Positions 14,113-19,967 of a DNA stretch of 19,967 nucleotides are shown here, piece by piece. Both the position numbers and the translations under genes were made by a program. The notes beneath the pieces are model-generated. The model was not told the DNA's origin and searched no databases. It saw nothing but the letters and a program-made list of their open reading frames with translations. Positions within the stretch are counted from its first letter, which is position 1, and each line of letters opens with the position of its first letter. The stretch spans positions 3,769,930 through 3,789,896 of the forward strand of contig CP070771.1 in the NCBI GenBank assembly GCA_020345785.1. The letters run 5' to 3'. Origin of the DNA: Desulfobacterales bacterium. GTDB taxonomy: Bacteria > Desulfobacterota > Desulfobacteria > Desulfobacterales > JAFDCJ01.

Positions 14113-15669
14113 TCATGATCCTTTTCTCACCCAAACTTTCGGCAAATCCAACTTTGCCAATCGCTCAAAATAGGGTTTAACATCCGGGTATAGTTCCTTA
14201 TAGATCGGAAAGAGCTGGTTATAGGCGGCATGCGCCCTTGGATCCGGTGTAAACTCGCGGTCCACCTCAACCACTTGGCTCAGGGCGGCACCATAATCCG
14301 GATAAGCACCGATTCCTACGCCGGCTAGAACGGCGGCCCCCAATACCTCGGTGTGGACTTCCGTCAGGTTTACCACCGTTTTGCCCAGAATATCGGCAAT
14401 GATTTGATTCCAGACCACGTTGGTCGCAGCGGCGCCGCCGATGCGAATTTTTTGGATCTTCATTCCGCCGTCCGTCTCAAGAATTTCAATGACATGACGA
14501 ATCGCGAATGCAGCGCCTTCGAGAATTGAACGCATAAAATCACATCGGTTGTGGCCCAGCGTCAGGCCGAACATGACTCCCCGCGCGTAAGGATTCCAGA
14601 TGGGCGTTCTTTCACCTGAGATGTAGGGCAGAAAAACAAGCCCTTTGCTGCCGGGTGGAGAATATAGGGCTTGGTCGGTGAGAATGTCGTAAACATCGCG
14701 CCTCGTGAAACCGGCTACCGTTTGCTCCGACTGGCCGAACGTATCTCTGATCCAGCGCAGCGATGAACCCACACCATTGATGGCACCGATGGATAACCAG
14801 CGGTCCGGCAACGCATGCGTGCAATTCATAAATCGTTGGTCGAACTTGGGGCTGCCAAGCGGACAAGACACCCGGGCAGCAGTCCCCATGATCACAAAAC
14901 ATTCCCCGGGCTCCATCACACCGGAGCCGATGGAAGCACCGAGTGTGTCCATACAACCGGCCAGCACCGGGGTGCCGGCCTTCAGACCGGTTAACTGCGC
15001 CACCTCGGCCGTCACCCGGCCGGCTATTTCCTGGGAAGCCATGGGCGCAGGCAGCTTTTCCGGCGGGATTTCAAGCGCTTCCAGGAAAGGTTCGTGCCAT
15101 TGCATCTTTTGTATGTCAAATAGCAGCGTGGTACATGCCCGTGAATAATCAATGGTAAATTCACCGGTGAGCCGTGCCACGATGTATCCGCCCGGCACCA
15201 TGAGCTTGTGGGCGGCTGAGAAGACCTCAGGATCATCGTTTTTTAGCCAGAGAATCGTAGGCAGTGAATATGCTCCCGGTGCCACCGGATTGCCGCTGAT
15301 GGCAAAAACATGGTCGGCATCGAGAACCTGACGAATCCGATCCACTTCCGGCAGCGCTCTTTGATCCCACAGCATGATCGCCGAACGCAGGGGACGCCCC
15401 TGGCGGTCGACGGCGATCAAACCGTTGGTGCAGCCGACGCCGACGGCCAGTATCTGGCTGCTGTCGATATTGTCCACCGTTTCCCGGATGGCCGCTACGG
15501 TTGCTTCCCACCATGACTCGGCATCGTGCTCAGCCTGTCCGGGCACGTTGCTGATCATGCGGTATTCACCGTATCCCGTTCCAACCGGGGTCCCGTCAAG
15601 CGCAAAAACCCCCACTTTGGCACCGGTTCCACCGATGTCTATTCCCAGCAAATAGGATTCTTGAGTCAT
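14113..15669 (-). CDS. FGGY-family carbohydrate kinase (xylulokinase-like)
   Basis: This 518-residue full-length FGGY kinase has IDIGGTGAK (10-18), GCTNGL (79-84), WDQR (101-104), the probable catalytic Asp241 (GCMDTLGAS), a later MGTAAR phosphate loop and IRIGGAA in the C-terminal ATP domain. It shows no close likeness to the kinase at 2459-3823 beyond family motifs. AGGGAGA precedes the start. It is coupled to the aldolase by a 1-nt gap, and the FucI-like isomerase lies 287 nt upstream on the same strand. The order isomerase, kinase, aldolase matches the logic of the fucose/rhamnose pathways. A gluconate- or xylulose-type substrate is also possible. Confidence 0.92.
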   Translation of the reverse strand: MTQESYLLGIDIGGTGAKVGVFALDGTPVGTGYGEYRMISNVPGQAEHDAESWWEATVAAIRETVDNIDSSQILAVGVGCTNGLIAVDRQGRPLRSAIMLWDQRALPEVDRIRQVLDADHVFAISGNPVAPGAYSLPTILWLKNDDPEVFSAAHKLMVPGGYIVARLTGEFTIDYSRACTTLLFDIQKMQWHEPFLEALEIPPEKLPAPMASQEIAGRVTAEVAQLTGLKAGTPVLAGCMDTLGASIGSGVMEPGECFVIMGTAARVSCPLGSPKFDQRFMNCTHALPDRWLSIGAINGVGSSLRWIRDTFGQSEQTVAGFTRRDVYDILTDQALYSPPGSKGLVFLPYISGERTPIWNPYARGVMFGLTLGHNRCDFMRSILEGAAFAIRHVIEILETDGGMKIQKIRIGGAAATNVVWNQIIADILGKTVVNLTEVHTEVLGAAVLAGVGIGAYPDYGAALSQVVEVDREFTPDPRAHAAYNQLFPIYKELYPDVKPYFERLAKLDLPKVWVRKGS

Positions 15670-15694
15670 TTAACGGTCTCCCTGAAGTAGAACA

Positions 15695-15861
15695 GGGGCT
15701 ACGCCCCAATTGGAATGTTGGAATGTTGGAAGAATGGAAAAATGGATCCTGGTAAAATGCGGGGATGATTTATTGGAACAATTTTCATTGACCGCAAAAT
15801 TAATAATAAGATTATTTCCTTTGATGACCCAAACTTCTAGTATTCCATTATTCCATTCGTG
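15695..15861. repeat. Inverted repeat of GGAATGTT words
   Basis: A GGGGC-TAC-GCCCC hairpin (15695-15707) leads into a left arm (15709-15746) repeating TTGGAATG and AATGG words. The right arm (15838-15860) is TATTCCATTATTCCATTCG. It lies in the 287-nt gap between the isomerase and kinase genes of one strand. The remaining bases of the gap are AT-rich with nothing recognisable. A clear promoter for the kinase gene is not seen. Confidence 0.6.
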
Positions 15862-15956
15862 AAGCAAAAACCCATACTCTGTAAAAGGTCATTTATTTTC
15901 AACTAGAAGTAGAATTTTCGATAAGTTTAGTGAAAATTTTTCCATTCACTCCTGCA

Positions 15957-17360
15957 CTAATCAGTCAGCATCACGGCCTCAACATTAAGGATGCGGCAAA
16001 GTCGAATCAATTCTTCACGATAGTCACCCGCAACGGCATGAATGTGGTTGGATTGCAGTTTCATGACAAGTTCTTCCGGTAATACGTCCATCTGCAGAAA
16101 AGCATGCGGCCATTGGGGGCTGGCCCCGGTGACTTCGCTTAGCGGAAATTCCCTGGCCTGTGCCCGGCCGATGACCATCTGGTATTTATCAGGGGTTCGC
16201 GTCAACCTGGCCAGGGTGAGCTCGCCCTGGGCAAAGACAAACTCCACGTGGGCACCACCGCCGGCATATTTGGTTATCGAAGGAACAATTCGCACCCGGG
16301 ACAGGTTTTCGGCCGGATCGTCGCTGCGGGCGGCAAACCAGGTCGCCGCGGCGCCGCAGTTGGGTGTCACGTAAACCTGTTTTTGCGGGTCAAAAAAGCG
16401 CCAGTCCAGCAGACATGAAGGTTTGCCGGACATCAGGGCCAGCAATTGCATGGTCAGGGCCGCATCTGAATCGGACTCGCATGCCAATGGGGTCGGCTGT
16501 TTCGAGCCCTGCCAGTCATACGGATCATTTAGAAAGGCAGCTCCCAGGCACTGAACGCTGAAAAATTCACTCATATCAAAGTGGCATTTAAGGCCGACAA
16601 AATCAAACTGATGATCGGCAACAATTTGTTTTAGCGCCATCCAGCAGCGCACCTCGAAATCAAACTTTTCGCGAGTCAGCTGCAGTCCATCGATGACGAT
16701 CTCGGCCACATGATCCTCCAGCCAGTTTTTGGCCAGCTTAACCTCCGCATCCGGCATGAGTTTGGCACGCCGTACAATCTCGGATTGGTCCACGTGATCC
16801 ACGTCGACGCCGAACAAACGCTGCCAGAGTTCAGCCGGTGCCGCACCGGTATACATGCCGATACTGCGTCCGCCGATCAGGCCGTATACCTGCCCGCGCA
16901 GGCGTTTGGCCGCCGCGGCCGGTCTGGCAAATTTAAGAACTTCCCGGGGCATGCGTGGATCGTCAAGATCAATCCACAAGCGTTCGTGGGCAATGCCCAC
17001 CTGTTTCAGAGCGCCGCCGGAGGCCAGCAAGCCGGTCAGGCCGGGATAACGTGAATCATGGGGGCCCAACAGAAGGTAAGGCCCGCCGCATGCTTGCGCG
17101 GCAATCACGACAAAGTTGGGAAATGCAAAAACGGCAATGTTTAATATCACGCCGTCCAAGTCACGGGCCGCCATGCGCTTGGCTTCCCGGCGGGCGGTAT
17201 CAGCCGAATGGACGATATCCTCCGCGAATACAACCTCGACTTCACCGGTTGCCTCCAGGATCTTTTTTATTTTGACCTCGTGTTCGCGAATGTCGGGAGC
17301 CAGACCTTCATGCACCCGCAGTCTGCCGTCTGAAAAAGAAATCAATCCTAAGCGTATCAT
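15957..17360 (-). CDS. L-fucose/L-arabinose isomerase-like protein
   Basis: This 467-residue protein has the architecture of the FucI/AraA ketol isomerase group. Candidate Mn/metal ligands sit in three places: Glu265 in CHFDMSEFF, Glu295/Asp297 in CESDSDAALTMQLL (close to the FucI pattern E-x-D-x-x-x-ALT), and the C-terminal His439/His441 (SNHIHAVAGD). The metal-site order and the C-terminal barrel fit; the length is shorter than FucI (about 590) and nearer AraA (about 500). GGGAAGG precedes the start. It would convert an aldose to a ketose ahead of the FGGY kinase. Exact sugar unknown. Many such proteins in ABC sugar clusters are only annotated as isomerase-like. Confidence 0.8.
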   Translation of the reverse strand: MIRLGLISFSDGRLRVHEGLAPDIREHEVKIKKILEATGEVEVVFAEDIVHSADTARREAKRMAARDLDGVILNIAVFAFPNFVVIAAQACGGPYLLLGPHDSRYPGLTGLLASGGALKQVGIAHERLWIDLDDPRMPREVLKFARPAAAAKRLRGQVYGLIGGRSIGMYTGAAPAELWQRLFGVDVDHVDQSEIVRRAKLMPDAEVKLAKNWLEDHVAEIVIDGLQLTREKFDFEVRCWMALKQIVADHQFDFVGLKCHFDMSEFFSVQCLGAAFLNDPYDWQGSKQPTPLACESDSDAALTMQLLALMSGKPSCLLDWRFFDPQKQVYVTPNCGAAATWFAARSDDPAENLSRVRIVPSITKYAGGGAHVEFVFAQGELTLARLTRTPDKYQMVIGRAQAREFPLSEVTGASPQWPHAFLQMDVLPEELVMKLQSNHIHAVAGDYREELIRLCRILNVEAVMLTD

Positions 17361-17433
17361 GTTGCCTTCCCGTTATCCGTTGATTTGACTTAAATGCTGT
17401 TCGAATGTTATTTGATATGGAGAGAATTCCTTA

Positions 17434-17466
17434 AATATTCAATATTCAATCGAAAATATTCAATCC
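17434..17466. repeat. Direct AATATTCAAT words
   Basis: AATATTCAAT recurs in overlapping copies just downstream of the TIM-barrel isomerase, within the 112-nt gap before the FucI-like gene. It is of the same kind as the other intergenic words. Confidence 0.5.
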
Positions 17467-17472
17467 TAAGCC

Positions 17473-18300
17473 CTACCCGCCCCGGTTGTAGCTTTCAATC
17501 ATGGGCAGCATGGTCTCGGCCGCCTTGCGGGCTGCTGAGTCGGGATCAGGCACCGGCAAAATCTCGATCGCCGACCAGCCGTCGAAACCGGCCCGGCGCA
17601 AGCCCTTGAAAACGTCGGCAAAGTCCAAATGACCCCAACCGGGCGCCCGGCGGTTCGAATCGGCAAAATGGATATATTTCACCAGGTCGCCGTGCCGGGC
17701 AAGGCTATCACCGATCCCGGCGTCTTCGATATTCATATGAAAAACATCCGGCATCAGGCCCAGATTGTGCCGCTCGACCTTCGCCAGCAGCGCGGCACCC
17801 TCATCCAGATTATTGACGAAATTAATTTCATAGCGGTTGACCGGTTCGATGATGATCGTTACACCGTCGTCAGCGGCGAAATCGCAAATTCGACGCGAGG
17901 TGTCGATAAAAAGCCGTTCTGCTTCCTGCCGAGTTTGGCCTTCGGCAATAAATCCCCGGGTACGCCCGACATTGACCAGTTGGCCGAAATCTTTGGCGAG
18001 GCGAATCAGACCTTTGAAAAGATCGATGACGCGTTCGCGCATGGCAGCGTCCGGGTGGGTGAAATACAGGCCGAGCGTGGCGAACACCTGGCCGGTACTG
18101 ATGCAGCTTACTTCCAGATGATGCTGTGACAACCAACTGTTGATCTTATCCGGATCCACTTCATCTGCGGTTTTAAGCGCCAGTTCAATACCGTGATAAC
18201 CAAGATCCGCCGCCTTGGCGATGGATTCCTCGAATCCGCGCCAGACCACAAACGCTGACGGCGGCGCCTCCTTGGCGGCAACTGCTACCGATAATTTCAT
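17473..18300 (-). CDS. Hyi/xylose isomerase-like TIM-barrel isomerase
   Basis: This 275-residue sugar isomerase/epimerase of the AP-endonuclease-2 type TIM barrel has a complete set of metal and catalytic residues in order: Glu152 (IIEPVN), Asp185 and His188 (MPDVFHMN), His211 (IHFADS) and Glu246 (AIEIL). The family includes hydroxypyruvate isomerase, 2-oxo-tetronate isomerase (OtnI), tagatose/psicose 3-epimerase and L-xylulose 5-phosphate epimerase. AGGAGA upstream sets the start. It precedes the FucI-like gene by 112 nt on the same strand, so the cluster carries two different isomerases. It may epimerise the ketose or act on a tetronate. Its promoter may lie at 18331-18360. Confidence 0.88.
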   Translation of the reverse strand: MKLSVAVAAKEAPPSAFVVWRGFEESIAKAADLGYHGIELALKTADEVDPDKINSWLSQHHLEVSCISTGQVFATLGLYFTHPDAAMRERVIDLFKGLIRLAKDFGQLVNVGRTRGFIAEGQTRQEAERLFIDTSRRICDFAADDGVTIIIEPVNRYEINFVNNLDEGAALLAKVERHNLGLMPDVFHMNIEDAGIGDSLARHGDLVKYIHFADSNRRAPGWGHLDFADVFKGLRRAGFDGWSAIEILPVPDPDSAARKAAETMLPMIESYNRGG

Positions 18301-18330
18301 TGTTTTAAATCTCCTGTCTGTTAGGTGCTA

Positions 18331-18360
18331 AATAAAGCGAAATCGACAATTTGGAGTCAA
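18331..18360 (-). promoter_or_regulatory. Putative promoter at the edge of repeat copy 3
   Basis: On the minus strand TTGACT (18360-18355) is followed after 18 nt by TTTATT (18336-18331), 30 nt before the start codon at 18300. The -35 lies inside the flank of the composite repeat, where copy 1 lacks the motif. Both boxes are imperfect. Confidence 0.3.
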
Positions 18361-18581
18361 CGTTGCCGGGTTATTTATAAAGGTTTCAGGTTTCGGGTGT
18401 CAGGTGCCAGCCGCTGTATGCCATAGTTTACATACCTCGGGCTGGTTTACCTGCCTTTGGAGGATGTTCAGTTTGATCGAAATGGTGACAGGACTCATAC
18501 CTTCAACCGTATGTCCTCTTCCAAGCACATTGCACCGGAAATATCTTATGAAACTTGACCCAAACGGAACAGTGAACCGCA

Positions 18582-18706
18582 GAATATCGAATATCGAACC
18601 CCAGAATGTCGAAGAGTGGTTTCGCTGTTCTCAGTCTTTTTTATAAAATAGACAGAATGCCTCCCTTCGATCCGCCTCCGGCGGAATATTCATTATTCGA
18701 TATTCG
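18582..18706. repeat. Nested AATATCGAAT inverted repeat inside copy 3
   Basis: GAATATCGAATATCGAACC (18582-18600) faces GAATATTCATTATTCGATATTCGC-type words (18684-18706), with CCGCCTCCGGCGG between 18673 and 18684. It is absent from copies 1 and 2. This looks like one repeat family inserted into another. Confidence 0.6.
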
Positions 18707-18848
18707 CTTTGTTAGATTTTCTTTTTTCGATCAAACTGACCGCCCTCCCAATACGGGTAAGCTTCGGCGGCCAGCGGTTGAGCTGACACCTGCAACCTGA
18801 CACCTATTTAATTGACTTTGCAATAAATTTGTTGCCTCGCAGCGTCTA

Positions 18849-18876
18849 CTTCCACCGAGCGGAGTTCCGGTCGAAG
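18849..18876. repeat. 28-nt hairpin at the outer end of repeat copy 3
   Basis: The stem-loop CTTCCACCGAG...CGGTCGAAG is the reverse complement, with a few changes, of the hairpin at 3900-3927. It lies 10 nt downstream of the GntR stop codon, so the GntR transcript would run straight into it. Confidence 0.65.
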
Positions 18877-18886
18877 TTCGAGAAAC

Positions 18887-19573
18887 CTAAATTCCGTTTT
18901 GCGCAAAAGGTAGCACCAGATTTACCAGTACATTCACAATTTCCTGGCGCAAATTGTTCAGATGGCTGCGCATCTGCTGGGCGGCGTCGTCACCATTGCC
19001 GGCCAGAATACTCTCCACAAAAGCCGTATGTTCGATGTTCGACCGGTGAACACGGCCTTCCATGGCGACAAGTCCGATCCGAACCCGGTACCACTGGTCA
19101 TTGAGGTCATTGATGACGCGGGCGGCCCGCTTATTGTCCGCCATTGATAGCATAATCCGATGAAGCTCCATGTCATTTTTGCGCCACGTCTCATTATCCT
19201 TTTCTTTTTCAGCCGCCTTCATACCGTCCAGAGCCTTTTTTAATGCGGCGCGCAGCCTCTTATCGGTGCAGGCTGCGGCTTTTCTGGCCAGCATGCCTTC
19301 AAGCTCCACTTTGACGTCAAATATTTCATGAATGTCTTCCAGTGAAAGGGCGTATACATTCCAGCCTTTACCGGCCTGCCCTACCAGGAAACCTTCATGC
19401 TCTAAACGGCGCAATGCATCGCGGACCGGGGTACGGCTGAAATTTAATTCGCCGGCAATCTTGCTGTCCAGAATCTTCTGGCCGGGAGCATAGATACGGC
19501 GCATGATGCGCTTTTTGACGTATTCATAAGCCTTCAACTCCAGCGAGTCTCCTCTTTTGGAGGACAGTGTCAT
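18887..19573 (-). CDS. GntR-family transcriptional regulator (FCD type)
   Basis: This 228-residue regulator has an N-terminal winged helix (about 10-76) with the GntR recognition region LNFSRTPVRDALRRLEHEG (43-61). A C-terminal all-helical FCD ligand domain has the usual metal positions Asp134, His138, His182 and His204. FCD regulators usually bind organic or sugar acids and repress nearby catabolic genes. It is transcribed after the ABC permease with a 49-nt gap, and a strong GGGAGGGGAG binding site precedes the start. It is the only regulator in the window, so it probably controls the transporter and the isomerase-kinase-aldolase genes (inference). I could not identify a convincing repeated operator. 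Confidence 0.92.
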   Translation of the reverse strand: MTLSSKRGDSLELKAYEYVKKRIMRRIYAPGQKILDSKIAGELNFSRTPVRDALRRLEHEGFLVGQAGKGWNVYALSLEDIHEIFDVKVELEGMLARKAAACTDKRLRAALKKALDGMKAAEKEKDNETWRKNDMELHRIMLSMADNKRAARVINDLNDQWYRVRIGLVAMEGRVHRSNIEHTAFVESILAGNGDDAAQQMRSHLNNLRQEIVNVLVNLVLPFAQNGI

Positions 19574-19622
19574 CTCAGCTCCCCTCCCTCAAAACAGCTG
19601 CAGCAGTCGGCAAGTATTTCCA

Positions 19623-19967
19623 TTACATGTAAAGCCCTTTTGTGATGTATTTTTGTCCGAAGAGGGTGATCAAAATCGCCGGTATCAGGGCAATGATGGC
19701 CGAGCCTGCCATCAGGTTCCACTCCATGCCGATCTCGTTGACAAACTGTACGATGGTCACCGTCAAAAGGGGCGTATCCGCACTGGTTAACAGCATCGCA
19801 AACAGCAGCTCATTCCATGTCCACAGCCAGCATATCAGCGACAGCGCGAATATGCCCGGCAATACCTGCGGCACGGCAATCCTGAAATAGACCCCCCAAT
19901 ATGAGCAGCCGTCCACCAGCGCGGCTTCTTCCGAAGAAGCCGTTATATTCTCGAAAAATCCCTTCAT
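19623..19967 (-). CDS. Carbohydrate ABC transporter permease, C-terminal part
   Basis: The gene runs off the right edge, so only about 114 C-terminal residues are present. The ATG at the very edge is probably internal. They include the EAA loop that contacts the ATPase (EEAALVDG...FRIAVPQVLPG, visible residues 13-38), a membrane helix after it (about 39-61) and a final helix (about 87-104) ending GQKYITKGLYM. This is the pattern of MalG/UgpE-type permeases, whose last residues often read similarly. It would sit in the inner membrane and move a sugar or sugar derivative. The binding protein, partner permease and ATPase should lie to the right of the window. Confidence 0.9.
   Translation of the reverse strand: MKGFFENITASSEEAALVDGCSYWGVYFRIAVPQVLPGIFALSLICWLWTWNELLFAMLLTSADTPLLTVTIVQFVNEIGMEWNLMAGSAIIALIPAILITLFGQKYITKGLYM

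Larger units (their letters stand above)
18341..18876. repeat. Composite dispersed repeat, copy 3 (inverted)
   Basis: Relative to copy 1 this copy is reversed. Its left flank (18341-18370) has ATCGACAATTTGGAGTCAAC. An arm (18382-18410) has GGTTTCAGGTTTCGGGTG. The core (18420-18537) contains CAGTTTGATCGAAATGG and CATACCTTCAACC, the reverse complement of the copy 1 core. The right arm (18783-18805) has CTGACACCTG words. The outer flank (18820-18876) has AATAAATTTGTTGCC and the 28-nt hairpin. It is longer than copy 1 by about 250 nt because of an inserted segment with its own inverted repeat. It ends 10 nt from the GntR stop codon. This 586-nt gap holds no credible gene. Confidence 0.85.

Noticed and set aside
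18404..18646. 80-codon plus-strand frame in repeat copy 3
   Set aside because: It runs across the repeat core and nested palindrome, has no binding site, and the homologous stretch in copy 1 does not keep the frame.

Overview
The window is a bacterial catabolic region of 18 protein genes plus one possible 39-codon ORF. It has no rRNA, tRNA, CRISPR array or recognisable transposase. Ribosome binding sites are of the canonical AGGAG type and genes are tightly packed within units. The gene content (sugar-acid dehydratase, sugar kinases and isomerases, class II aldolase, sugar ABC permease, aconitase X, CoA-transferase) suits a heterotroph. The intergenic DNA is built from short-word inverted repeats (GGTGTCAG, TTTCGAATTTCG, TTGGAATTT, GGAATGTT, GATGCTGGAT). 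From memory, such words are common in uncultured Desulfobacterota/deltaproteobacterial genomes. That assignment is an inference with modest confidence.

Layout, left to right. Positions 1-467 are gene-free word repeats. Positions 468-3823 (minus) hold an IlvD/Edd-family dehydratase and an FGGY kinase. Positions 3824-4305 hold the first copy of a composite repeat and a promoter. Positions 4306-6542 (plus) hold two SDR dehydrogenases and a MaoC-type hydratase. Positions 6867-11503 (minus) form a tight four-gene operon: FAD dehydrogenase, aconitase X large subunit, aconitase X small subunit, CaiB-type CoA-transferase. Positions 11672-12707 (plus) hold a divergent promoter, a tiny ORF and a ProC-like reductase. 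Positions 12811-18300 (minus) hold a VOC protein, class II aldolase, FGGY kinase, FucI-like isomerase and a TIM-barrel isomerase. Positions 18887-19967 (minus) hold a GntR/FCD regulator and the C-terminal end of a carbohydrate ABC permease.

How the genes may work together. The right-hand block reads as uptake (ABC), control (GntR) and breakdown of a sugar by isomerase, kinase and class II aldolase. The left-hand block (dehydratase, SDRs, kinase) suggests a sugar-acid or non-phosphorylative route. The central block is the least ordinary: a two-subunit aconitase X co-transcribed with a flavoprotein and a CoA-transferase, facing a MaoC hydratase and SDRs and divergent from a ProC-like reductase with a changed active-site motif. 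This could be an undescribed route for a hydroxy acid or a hydroxyproline-like compound, but the substrate cannot be read from sequence.

The best structural finding is a dispersed composite repeat present three times (about 3899-4185, 13255-13514, 18341-18876). It has near-perfect GGTGTCAG inverted arms and a conserved core; conserved outer flanks lie on both sides in copies 1 and 3, but only one was found for copy 2. One copy is inverted and carries a nested second palindrome.
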